Part shown: positions 6,476 through 15,500 of the stretch, piece by piece | Layout of the letters: each line of letters begins with the position of its first letter | How positions within the stretch are numbered: position 1 is the stretch's first letter | DNA from: JADFRG01 sp046759305 | Lineage (GTDB): Bacteria; Chloroflexota; Anaerolineae; Anaerolineales; E44-bin32 | Direction of reading: 5' to 3' | Assembly (NCBI GenBank): GCA_046759305.1 | Contig: JBHIBY010000012.1 | Location: 1 to 49,238 of the forward strand | DNA length: 49,238 nt | Translations under genes and position numbers: made by a program | Notes under the pieces: generated by a model | What the model saw: the letters and a program-made list of their open reading frames with translations, nothing else | The model's database searches: none | What the model was told of the DNA's origin: nothing

Positions 6476-8899
6476 TCATCCCACGCCAATCGGAGTCTTG
6501 TAGTCCACAGCGAGCGGAATTCCCTCGGGTGGAAGAACAACGGCGACCCGGTCCTCATCTTGGTTGCCATCCGTGGGCCACCCGAGCGACAGGGCCGACG
6601 ATCTTTCGAGCAGCGGGAAGCGGATGTCGGAACCACGCGGCGGGAGAGTGCCGGGAGGTCCCCAGTACCCGGCGTGGCCCAGAAGCCAGGTCTCGAGGGT
6701 GGAGCGATCAACTCCGACGGGAGCCAAGACGCTCTCGATCGCCCGAGTCAGCAACTCAACGTAGGCCGCGACGTCATACTGCCTATTGCCAGGGTCTCCC
6801 ACCCAGGCGCGGACCTTCTCCGGTCCGGGCACGTACAAAAAGCGAAGCATCTCTCCAGGGCCGAGTTTCACTCCCGCCTCGGTCAGCTGTCTCGCAACGC
6901 GGGCCGCAGGCGTGAGAACGCGGTAGTCCTCCGGCGAGCGGGAGAGGCGATGTGTGACCACCAGCTCCTTGGGAGCGATCTCGCCCGCGCGCAGGGCGCG
7001 GAGCTTCTCCTGTGAGTGGGCGACCACTCGAGGGATCGCAGACCGAAATCCATCGACTCCTTGAGCCCGCGAGAGCAGGGCCACTAACTCTAGCTGAGTG
7101 TTCTTGATGAAGGGAGGCGTGTCGTGGCGGCGGGCCTCAATGCCCCGCACCTTGACCGAGCCATCCTCATAGGCCCCGAAGTAGCGATTGGCAACCGCAA
7201 CTCTCGGCTCGGTACGGGAGGGTAGGAAAGCCAGCCAACTGTAAATTCCCTCCAGTCCCACCCGCAGCCCTGTCTGGGACTGGATGCGATTCAGTAGACG
7301 ATCGTACTCCGCCTGATCGGCCCCTTCTTTCTGGATCCACAGCCCGTCGACGTAGAGATGGAGAACCCGGAATCCAGCCTCCTCCACCAGTTCCTTGGCC
7401 TGCAGGAGCACATCTCTTCCATAGGCATTCACGGCCTCGTGTGCCTCAATTCGCCCGAAGCGAGCGTTCTTGTAGCCCAGGTAGCCAAAGCAAGTCACCA
7501 GCAGCCACTTGTGAGCCGAGTAGCGCCGCTCGAAACGCACGCGGGTCGCGTCTCCAGGGGAAAGCTCCCGGATAAGGTCCTTGTACTGGTTGCGTTTCTC
7601 CAGCAAGGGGGCGAGAGTCTCTGGGACCAATCCCACACGGTGACGACAGATAGAAGTCCCAAGTTCGGGCACTGTCTCCCCCTCGCAGCATCGGGCCTCA
7701 ATGGTCTCTGGGGAGACGTTGTAGTGCACCATTATGCTGGGGTACATGGCCGTGAAATCGAGTTCGGCGACTCCCTCATACAGCCCCGCAATCGGGGTAT
7801 AGACTAAACCGCCCTTGTCGGCCGCAAATAGATCCAGACCGGTCTTGAGAGTCTCGGGCTGGCGCTTCTGCCAGGGCACCAGGACCCCGCGCCGTTGGGC
7901 GGTGGCCACCTGCATGGCGCTGATCCCGGTCCCTGTCGATACTCGCGCCACGGTCTGCACCGGCAAGCCGCTGATGCGAGCGATCTCAAGAATTCCGTCC
8001 AGCCCGTAGTAATTGGTAAGGAAGGCGTTCTGCCGATCCAGGTGCCAGCGGCCGAACAGCGTGTGCTGTTCGTTGCGAAACATGATCCTTCCGTAGGAGA
8101 AGTAGGAGTGAGAGCCCTTTCGCCGCACTTCCATTCGTGGATCCCGGTTGAGCGGCAGGCGAACTCCATAGTGACGGGATAGGCGCAGCAAACGAGGCAG
8201 AAGGTAGTTGTCTCCGTAGGCGCTGATCAGGACATCAGGGTCGTATCTCTGGAGCAAGTGGCGCATACCATGAACGAGCTGACGGCCGTTGCGGCGCGGA
8301 AAGCGATAACGTTGGTTCTCGATCTCCACCAGCAGATCCCCTCGCCTGCTCCGATCGGTCTCTGCCGCGACCGAACGACTGGGATCCTCCAAATCCCCAT
8401 CCAGTCGCAGCGTCATAACCCCCAACGGAGGGAGTTCGTAGTCCGTGTCCCAGGGCGAATCGAGCGCCTCGATGCGCCGGATGCGACCTTGGGCCTCGTC
8501 GACCGCGCAGTAGGCGAGCGGAAAGATCTCTCGTTCGATCACGTACCTCTGGGGGATGGGAATATCTGCGTCGTAGTAGGTGAGGTCTGGGAACGCCTGG
8601 CTTGCATGCCGAAACAGACGCGGTAGATCACCGGGGACCGGAACGCGCACTTCCATCACCTCCACCTGTCGATCCAAGAAGAGGTCGATGCGCTCCGTCA
8701 TGCCCAGCTTCACAGCAGCGCTTCGACCCATCAGGGCCTTGCCTAGCGCGCGCAATTTGTCCTGCGGTCCCTGGGCATAGAAGCTCGGGCTGAACGTATC
8801 GTGCAGCTCATGGGATCGGCCCTCGCGGTCGATCAGCCAAACGGACATGCCGCTCCCGGAAGGATAGGCATCGAATAGCCAGGCGAAGACGGTTGTCAT
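6476..8899 (-). CDS. Divergent family B DNA polymerase
   Basis: 807 residues from the ATG at 8899 (GGAGAG five bases upstream). The family B fold is shown by motif A DFTAMYPSI (D381), motif B in KWLLVTCFGYLGYKNARFG (464-482) and motif C YVDGLW (516-521). Motif C normally reads YxDTD; here only the first Asp (D518) is present. Of the 3'-5' exonuclease motifs, Exo III YxxxD (Y297/D301) is recognisable, but Exo I (around LRLDG, 164-168) lacks the D-x-E and Exo II (AYGDNYLLPRLL) lacks the Asp. Proofreading is probably lost and catalysis is at least altered. It follows the RecA-like and 90-residue genes behind a LexA-type box, suggesting damage-inducible synthesis, perhaps translesion. A 30-codon imitation of its N-terminus lies just upstream. 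Confidence 0.88.
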   Translation of the reverse strand: MTTVFAWLFDAYPSGSGMSVWLIDREGRSHELHDTFSPSFYAQGPQDKLRALGKALMGRSAAVKLGMTERIDLFLDRQVEVMEVRVPVPGDLPRLFRHASQAFPDLTYYDADIPIPQRYVIEREIFPLAYCAVDEAQGRIRRIEALDSPWDTDYELPPLGVMTLRLDGDLEDPSRSVAAETDRSRRGDLLVEIENQRYRFPRRNGRQLVHGMRHLLQRYDPDVLISAYGDNYLLPRLLRLSRHYGVRLPLNRDPRMEVRRKGSHSYFSYGRIMFRNEQHTLFGRWHLDRQNAFLTNYYGLDGILEIARISGLPVQTVARVSTGTGISAMQVATAQRRGVLVPWQKRQPETLKTGLDLFAADKGGLVYTPIAGLYEGVAELDFTAMYPSIMVHYNVSPETIEARCCEGETVPELGTSICRHRVGLVPETLAPLLEKRNQYKDLIRELSPGDATRVRFERRYSAHKWLLVTCFGYLGYKNARFGRIEAHEAVNAYGRDVLLQAKELVEEAGFRVLHLYVDGLWIQKEGADQAEYDRLLNRIQSQTGLRVGLEGIYSWLAFLPSRTEPRVAVANRYFGAYEDGSVKVRGIEARRHDTPPFIKNTQLELVALLSRAQGVDGFRSAIPRVVAHSQEKLRALRAGEIAPKELVVTHRLSRSPEDYRVLTPAARVARQLTEAGVKLGPGEMLRFLYVPGPEKVRAWVGDPGNRQYDVAAYVELLTRAIESVLAPVGVDRSTLETWLLGHAGYWGPPGTLPPRGSDIRFPLLERSSALSLGWPTDGNQDEDRVAVVLPPEGIPLAVDYKTPIGVG

Positions 8900-8901
8900 C
8901 G

Positions 8902-8994
8902 CTACTCTCCGAAGAGACACTCCCTGTCAAGCAACCACATCGACATACCGGACCTGGATGAATACGCTTCGAATACCCGCGTGAAGAGGGTCAT
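8902..8994 (-). repeat. Degenerate tandem copy of the polB 5' end (30-codon mini-ORF)
   Basis: Minus-strand mini-ORF from ATG at 8994 to TAG at 8904-8902, ending two bases before the polymerase ATG. Its product mirrors the polymerase N-terminus: VFEAY against LFDAY, and GMSMWLLDRE against GMSVWLIDRE. Most differences are conservative. The ATG overlaps the TGA stop of the 90-residue gene (ATGA), the typical layout for translational coupling, so this may be the ancestral polymerase start region, with the full gene now read from the second copy. The offset between starts is 95 bases, not a multiple of three. Confidence 0.75.
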
Positions 8995-9263
8995 CCCCCA
9001 GACCGGGGTTGGCTTCGCAATGAGTCGAGTTCACCCTGCAGACGGAGGAGGCGCTTGTGCTCCTCGACCAGCATGGCGAGCAGCATCACCTCGAAAGGAA
9101 GCAGGTGGGAGGCGTACGCGGAAGCCGCCAAATGGTGCCGTGCAGACGCCAGCAGATCGTCGAGAGCCCGTTGATCCTCTCGACGCAGCGCGCGCCTAAA
9201 TCGCGCGAGGGAGGCCTGCTCCTGCAGGAAGGCTTGGGTGATCGATGGAAGTGTGCGGCCCAT
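8991..9263 (-). CDS. Unknown 90-residue helical protein of the PolB cassette
   Basis: Not recognised by family. The protein looks almost entirely helical and rich in Leu, Ala and Arg (for example RRALRREDQRALDDLLASAR and MLLAMLVEEHKRLLRLQGEL), suggesting a small adaptor or bundle. The ATG at 9263 has GGAG nine bases upstream, and the gene starts 17 bases after the RecA-like gene. Its stop overlaps the start of the polB-like mini-ORF. Position alone suggests it works with the flanking RecA-like protein and polymerase, perhaps as a bridge between them; no catalytic motif is visible. Confidence 0.7.
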   Translation of the reverse strand: MGRTLPSITQAFLQEQASLARFRRALRREDQRALDDLLASARHHLAASAYASHLLPFEVMLLAMLVEEHKRLLRLQGELDSLRSQPRSGG

Positions 9264-9280
9264 GCGACAGATCTCCGTTC

Positions 9281-9862
9281 CTAAAGCAGAGGAGGCTGCT
9301 CGGCCGTCTCTCCGGGAGGCGGGCGCAGCATCCAGCTCGTATCCGCAGCGGCCTGCAGTTGCTCCAGCAGCTTCCAGCGCTCCTGGACAATCGCCTGAGG
9401 TTCGCGGGCTCCTACGACGACCGGGCCCACGGCCGCCAGCCGCCGAAGATGTGAGATTACCTTGGCGAGCAGCCGCTCGACTTCTCGCAGTGGCGTGCTC
9501 TCTTCGTAGAACGTGTTCAGCAGGTCGAGAATCAGCACCGGCGAACGACCGGCCTGAGCCTCCTCGATCAGTTGGGCCAGCTGATAGCAGGTAAAAGCGC
9601 GCGAAAGGTGCAAGCGGCCTAACACGTGCTCAGGACGCGGTGTCAGGCGACGCGCCATTCTGGAAACGAAGTATCCGTCGAAGCGGTTGCCCCCATCGAA
9701 CACCCTGGGAGATTCTCCGCGAGCGGCCAACCAGGTGAACATCGCGAGCAACGTTTGAGTCGGGGTGCGTGCACCCCAGATTAAAGACAAACGTGGCTCT
9801 TGGGCCGCGGCCAACACGGCCGGGTCCAGGGTCGGAACGAGAGGCTGGGGGGTGAGAAACAT
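9281..9862 (-). CDS. RecA/RadA-like protein without Walker A lysine
   Basis: 193 residues with a RecA-superfamily core. A P-loop-like position reads WGARTPTQTLL (29-39), where the usual GKT/S is replaced by TQT, so ATP binding is doubtful. FDGGNRFDGYFVSRMARR and RLHLSRAFTCYQLAQLIEE correspond to the conserved segments after strand 2 and before the Walker B strand in Rad51/RadB-like proteins; Walker B is SPVLILDLLNTF (107-118). A catalytically dead RecA-like partner beside a polymerase recalls ImuA in ImuA-ImuB-DnaE2 operons, though the polymerase is a different family. The ATG at 9862 has GGAGG four bases upstream. First gene of the LexA-box operon. Confidence 0.75.
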   Translation of the reverse strand: MFLTPQPLVPTLDPAVLAAAQEPRLSLIWGARTPTQTLLAMFTWLAARGESPRVFDGGNRFDGYFVSRMARRLTPRPEHVLGRLHLSRAFTCYQLAQLIEEAQAGRSPVLILDLLNTFYEESTPLREVERLLAKVISHLRRLAAVGPVVVGAREPQAIVQERWKLLEQLQAAADTSWMLRPPPGETAEQPPLL

Positions 9863-10357
9863 GAAACCTCCATTAGGGGTAGGGGAGGGTCAGCAGGAGT
9901 GGCTGCACGACCCTCCCTCCTACTCGGTCCCCGCGAGAGTGATCGCGGGACGGGCCCCGCTCACATCGCGGGACGGGCAGCGAGCCCCGAATAGAACATG
10001 TGTTCTACTCTACGCAATGCTTGGCATAATCGCCATCCCACCAACGGGGGAACTTGAAGGGGGAACTGACATCCCCCTCGAGGGGGAGGCGGCCTGCAGT
10101 CCGGCTTAAGTGACAGGGGCATCATGAATCGCTGGAATCGATGATATAAACAATTCTGGGGGACGAACGTGCTCACTGTGACTGAAACTAAATACTGACC
10201 TGGGCCCTGTCACCGCTACGTCCTTATGCTCTTAGGCTGGATGTATTGGAAGCGAGCCTGCTGGCTCACAATCGGCGGTAGCGGGCTTTCTCTTCAGAGT
10301 TCATGTGAATCAGATGGAAGGGGCGCCAGTCCTACGAGGCTTTACATCGCTTAACCA
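9863..10357. other. Divergent intergenic region between PolB cassette and kinase genes
   Basis: This 495-base gap separates the minus-strand cassette from the plus-strand kinase. It holds the LexA-type box (9992-10007), a hairpin CCCGCGA/TCGCGGG (9930-9949), and a direct repeat of ATCGCGGGACGGG at 9942-9954 and 9965-9977. Hairpin and repeat would lie in the 5' leader of the cassette. CATAAT at 10025-10030 is a possible plus-strand -10. A short echo, ACATCGCTTAACC at 10342 against ACATCGCTTCAACC at 10376, joins the gap end to the kinase start. I see no gene in it. Confidence 0.5.
9992..10007 (-). promoter_or_regulatory. LexA-type (GAAC-N4-GTTC) operator upstream of the RecA-like/PolB cassette
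   Basis: The sequence TAGAACATGTGTTCTA has two perfect inverted arms, TAGAAC and GTTCTA, around four bases. GAAC-N4-GTTC is the SOS box of the Gram-positive type. It lies 130 bases before the RecA-like gene. On the minus strand TTGCGT followed 16 bases later by TCTATT is a weak promoter overlapping it, so a bound repressor would block transcription. The same arms recur at 23421-23436. Confidence 0.75.
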
Positions 10358-12343
10358 ATGTCCCAAGAGCCCAACACATCGCTTCAACCCGATACCCTGC
10401 TAAACAACCGCTATCGAATACTCGAGCAGCGAGGTGGCGGTGGAATGGGTGCTGTCTACCGTGCGCACGACGCAAATCTCGACGTTGAGGTGGCGGTCAA
10501 GGAGAACTTCTTCGTCTCGGACGAGTCGGCGCGCCAGTTTCAGCGCGAGGCGCACTTGCTCTTCGAGCTTCGTCACCCCGGGTTACCGCGTGTGATGGAT
10601 CATTTCGTAATCGAAGACCAGGGTCAGTATCTGGTCATGGACTACATCGAAGGCGAAGACGCCCGGGACATTCTTGAAGAGAACGAGGGAGCGCTGGATG
10701 AGGACAGAGTCGTAGATTGGGCGCGTCAGATCCTGCAGGCGCTCAAGTATCTGCACTCCAGGGAACCGCCGGTAATCCATCGTGATGTCAAACCCGCCAA
10801 CATCAAGATAACGCCAGGCGGGCGGGCGATGCTCGTCGACTTCGGTTTGGCCAAGGAATACGATCCTACCAAGAGTACAACCGTCGGAGCGAAGGCCTTC
10901 ACACCAGGCTTTGCGCCGCCCGAGCAATATGGGCAGGGGCGCACCGATCCGCGCACGGACGTTTATTCATTGGGAGCTACGCTCTACAACCTGCTTACGA
11001 ACAAGATTCCGGCGGATGGATTGCGTCGAGCGATGAATAAGGAACGCCTGATTGCCGTGCGCGATCTCAGCCCAGACGTATCGTCGCACGTAGCAGCCGC
11101 AATCGAACGCGCCACGGAAGTCAAACCAGAAGACCGATTTGAGAGTGCTGAGGCATTTGAAGCTGCTCTATTTGCGGAGAAGACCGCTGTCATGAGTCCT
11201 GCCACTCAGCTGGCTTCCGCAACGGCGGAGCAGCCAACCACCGCACCGCAGCCGCGGCGCTCGATCGTGCCGCTAATCATCGGAGCGATTGTCGTGTTGG
11301 CGCTCGGTGTCGGCGGCACGCTACTGCTTACCGGAAATATTCCGGGGATCGGGGGCGCGCCCTCGCCGGCCGCTACCCCGACACTCACTGCAATTCCGCC
11401 GACGGAGGAGGCCGTTGCTGCGGTCGTTGATGACCCAACAGAAACTGCTGAGCCTACGGCAACTCTGGAGCCGACGGAGGTACCTCTTCCCACCGAGAGT
11501 CCAACTCCTGCCGCAACCCCAAGGGGCGGTGGGCCAGGACAGATCGCGTTTGCTAGCGAGCGGTTTGGCTTGCCGCAGGTCTTTGTGATCGACTTGGATG
11601 GGGAAAATCTGACCCAGCTCACGACGCTGCCTGACGGAGCTTGCCAGCCGGTCTGGGCGCCGGACGGGGACCGTTTACTGTTTACATCGCCTTGTCGCCA
11701 GAAGCAGGATGAGTATCCGAACGCCGCAATCTACGTCATGAACGCCGATGGAAGCGGCATATCGCCATTGATCAGCAAGGTCGGAGGCGTCTACGATGCG
11801 GATTGGTCCGAACTGGGCATCGCATTTACCTACCTGGAGAACAACCGGCCTTCGCTCTGGATGTCCGATCATGACGGCAGTTCGCAAGTGAAAATCAGCC
11901 GCGGCGCGGCACGCGATCGTCAGCCTAGCTGGTCGCCCGGCGGAGACAGAATAGCGCTTATGAACACCTCGCGCGCGGGCGACCCCACCATCTTCTGGGT
12001 GTTTGCGGACGGCTCCTTTAACGGTTCCAATCCCGATCAGGTCACCCGCGACCAAGTCGCGAATGAGCCTGCCTGGTCGTCGAGTGGGAATCTAATCGCA
12101 TATCAGTCCAATCAACATATTTGGATCGTCCCCTGGGATGCGCGCGGATTTAGCGCGGTGAGGATTTCAGTTAAAGGCCCGAACGATGGCCCGGCCTGGT
12201 CTCCAGATGGGCAGTGGATGGCTTTCGAGACCTGGCGAGATGCCGCCAACCACGATATCTACATCATGACCGCCAACGGGGGTCAGCCCACGCGTCTTAC
12301 AAAACACATCGCGGCCGAGTATCACCCGGCATGGAGGCCCTGA
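10358..12343 (+). CDS. Membrane Ser/Thr protein kinase with TolB-like propeller
   Basis: 661 residues. N-terminal Hanks-type kinase: Gly-rich loop GGGGMGAVY (26-34), catalytic Lys48 (VAVKEN), HRD 141-143 (HRDVKPANIKI), DFG 161-163 and APPEQY in the activation segment. One transmembrane helix (about 303-324) follows, then a Pro/Thr-rich extracellular linker (EPTATLEPTEVPLPTESPTP) and a C-terminal propeller of PD40-type repeats, for example GQIAFASERFGLPQVFVIDLDG and PAWSPDGQWMAFET. It should sense something outside the cell and phosphorylate cytoplasmic targets. The start ATG at 10358 has no clear Shine-Dalgarno. The next gene encodes a paralogous kinase. Confidence 0.92.
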   Translation: MSQEPNTSLQPDTLLNNRYRILEQRGGGGMGAVYRAHDANLDVEVAVKENFFVSDESARQFQREAHLLFELRHPGLPRVMDHFVIEDQGQYLVMDYIEGEDARDILEENEGALDEDRVVDWARQILQALKYLHSREPPVIHRDVKPANIKITPGGRAMLVDFGLAKEYDPTKSTTVGAKAFTPGFAPPEQYGQGRTDPRTDVYSLGATLYNLLTNKIPADGLRRAMNKERLIAVRDLSPDVSSHVAAAIERATEVKPEDRFESAEAFEAALFAEKTAVMSPATQLASATAEQPTTAPQPRRSIVPLIIGAIVVLALGVGGTLLLTGNIPGIGGAPSPAATPTLTAIPPTEEAVAAVVDDPTETAEPTATLEPTEVPLPTESPTPAATPRGGGPGQIAFASERFGLPQVFVIDLDGENLTQLTTLPDGACQPVWAPDGDRLLFTSPCRQKQDEYPNAAIYVMNADGSGISPLISKVGGVYDADWSELGIAFTYLENNRPSLWMSDHDGSSQVKISRGAARDRQPSWSPGGDRIALMNTSRAGDPTIFWVFADGSFNGSNPDQVTRDQVANEPAWSSSGNLIAYQSNQHIWIVPWDARGFSAVRISVKGPNDGPAWSPDGQWMAFETWRDAANHDIYIMTANGGQPTRLTKHIAAEYHPAWRP

Positions 12344-12524
12344 ACAAAGGTTCGCTCACGGCTGATACCGACCTCATACGTCAACCTCCCCCAGCCTTCA
12401 TCGAAGTGAAGCGCTCTACTTACTGGAGCGGTTCTACCCCGCAATCGAGACCAAGGCACGGATCCGTATATTGGATCTACACCTCGAGTACACCTAGCGC
12501 GCGGACGGCGCTGGCCCACTGACC

Positions 12525-15500
12525 ATGCCCTTGCGACCTGGCACACTGCTTCTCGATCGATACCGAATCGAATCTGAGCTGGCACGTGGCGGCTTCGGAG
12601 CGGTCTATCTTGCGTACGACGAGAACATGGCAAGCCACTGCGCGGTCAAGGAAAATCTGACGGCATCGAGAGCAGCCGAACGGCAGTTCCGCCGCGAGGC
12701 CAAATTGCTGGCTAGCTTAAGCCACCCGCATCTTCCGCGCGTTACCAATCACTTCATCCTGGAGGGAAATCAATATCTGGTCATGGACTACGTCGAAGGG
12801 GACGATCTCGCAGCGCGCCTGGAACAAGAGGGCCCGCTTCGAGAATCGCAGGCACTTCGATGGGCACGCCAAATCGGCGGTGCCCTTGAATATCTCCACA
12901 GCCTCGATCCGCCAGTCATTCACCGGGATATCAAACCTGCAAACATCAAGATCAATTCCGAGAATGAGGCCATGCTTGTGGATTTTGGGATTGCTAAGGA
13001 GGCTGCGGTCGGCCGCGAGACTTCCACCGGAGCCAAAGGGATTACTCCCGGATTTGCCCCGCCCGAGCAATACGACATGGGACAAACGGATGCTCGCACG
13101 GACATCTACGCGTTCGGCGCTACTCTCTACAACCTGCTCAGTGGGCACATACCGCCGGACAGCGTGGAGCGCCTGATCGGTGGGGCACAGATGCCGCCTC
13201 TCAGCCAACTGCGTCCAGACCTTGCCGGGAATGTGGGACCGGTAGTCGCACGTGCCATGCAAGTCAACACTGAGGATCGCTTCCAGAGCATATCCGAGTT
13301 GAGCGCGGCACTAGCCGATCCCGAGTATGGGCATGAACCCAGCGCACCAGACGAAATGGAGGCGCCAACCAGACGGCCGCTTCGGCGCTTTGCGTGGCCT
13401 GCCGTGGGAGTGGGTATCAGCCTGGGAACCCTGGCATTGTTCGTGCTGATCATGCTCGAGTCCTGGACTCAGAGTGGATTGCTCGAAGCGCTAGACATTA
13501 GGGTTCCCCGGTTTGGGGGATTCGCGGCACTTCCAACCATTGATCTGTCCACTCGACCGCCGGGGACCCAGACCCCGTCTCCGACCCCGACCACGATCCC
13601 CTCCCCAACTGCAACTCCAGCGCCGGTAGAGATCGGCAGCTCGAACGCCCACGGGTGGCGGCTATTTGATTCGTGGCAGCAGGGCGACGGTTCGGTGCCC
13701 TTTTCCATGAGCCAGGATGGGAGCCGCCTGGCAATGATTAGCCGGCAGGGAGTAGACATCTTCGATGTCCTTACCGGGAGCCTTGAAGAGGAACTGCAAG
13801 GTTTTATTATCGGCCGCCCAGTGTTCGCACTCGAGTACTTGGAAGATTCACTCCTGGTCCTTTTCGATGACGAGATACTCCACTATAGCCTCGAGACGAA
13901 GAACCTGATTGGACAGTTGAATTTTCCAGGAAGAGAGATGCTCGTAAGTCCGGATCAGAGCCGATTGGCAGTGCGCGACGAGTACGTGAGCCTCCTAGAT
14001 CTAGAAAGCGATCAGCTTCTGGCGACTCTCGGGAGCGACGGAGTGCTTCACGACTTTGTCTTCTCTCCCGATGGGAGATATTTCGCGCTGACGAACGGGG
14101 AGGACGTGGATCTCTATCGAGCGGATAGCGGACAGCTTGAACGCACGCTACGAGGACACGGCGAGCCCACAAGCGGGCTCAGCTTCACCATGGATAGCGA
14201 GCGCCTGGTTGCAGCCAGCGGCGACGTCTGGGAGGTTTCAAGCGGCGATTTAAGGACGATCTTTGACAGCGCCACCGATTATGCCGTTGTCAGTCCAAAC
14301 GCCGAGCTGATTGTAGGAGAAGACGGCTCGGCTTGGGACCTGGAAACCGGAGAGCGGCTGACTATCGTTCCCTTTGGGAACGAGCGAGCTAAAAAATTGG
14401 AGTTTACGAACGACGGCCGGTTCCTTGTCCGTCAGGACCGCGAAGGAAATATCCAACTGTGGACCGCAGATCCAAACGCTGTAGTGCCTACCCCGCCATC
14501 TGGCATGGCCGCTGCCTCACTGCCCATCGGAGAGGAAATCACTCCCCTGAATGTCTCCGAGTTATTTGATATCGGTCGAATTTCAGGCGGACAGTCCAGA
14601 ATTCTAATCAGCCCTGACTGGACAACGGCTGCCACCTGGACATCGGCGGGGTCCACAATCTCGCTCATCAATCTTCAAGATGGAGTCCCAATGGGGGAAA
14701 TGCGGGTTACAGGTGGAATTCGAGACGCTGCGTATCTGGGACCCGATTTCTTAACCATCATCGACGCGCGCGGAACCGAGCGATGGGAAGTCTGGACTCA
14801 ACAGCTTATGCAGGAGTACGACTTCCAGGGATCGCGAGTGATGGCCAGCCCCGGCGGCGAACACTTTGCCGTTCAGGACAAATACATCTCAGTGATGGAT
14901 CCGGTTTCTGGAGCGCGCATTCATAACCTCGGCTCCGCAGATTCGGGTCAAGATTTCCGGTTTGCTCCAGATGGGAATCACCTCGCCATTGCAGCTGGTC
15001 CGGCAGTGGGTCTGTGGGATATGCAGACCGGGCGCCGAGTGCGCCAGTTCAGCGGGCACGGGCCAGCCACGCATGATCTAGTTTTCACTCCAGATGGAAG
15101 CCTGCTGCTCTCCGCAAGCGGGGATCTCTGGGAGGTTGAAACTGGTACCCGGATCGCGACCTTTGACACCAGCGCCTCCCAGCTTGCGGTTAGTCCGGAC
15201 GGGTCTCTGGTGGCCGGCACGGATGGTTCGCTTTGGGACGGCCAAACCGGTCAGTATTTGGGCACTCTGGCTCAGACGGCTGAACGAGTGTGGTTCACTC
15301 CCAACGAGCGCCAGATCGTCTTTGCCCGTCGGAGTGGAGAGGTCTTGATCTACGGCATCGCACCGCGAGTGGACAGCCACTCGGTAGGAGCGCCCCCTCT
15401 GAGCGAGGTGAACCTCAGGCCGCTGACCGCGGAAAATGTCCGAGAACTCGAGGTATTGGGTTGGTGGGGTGATGACCCACTGTTTGAGGTGCGCCTCGCA

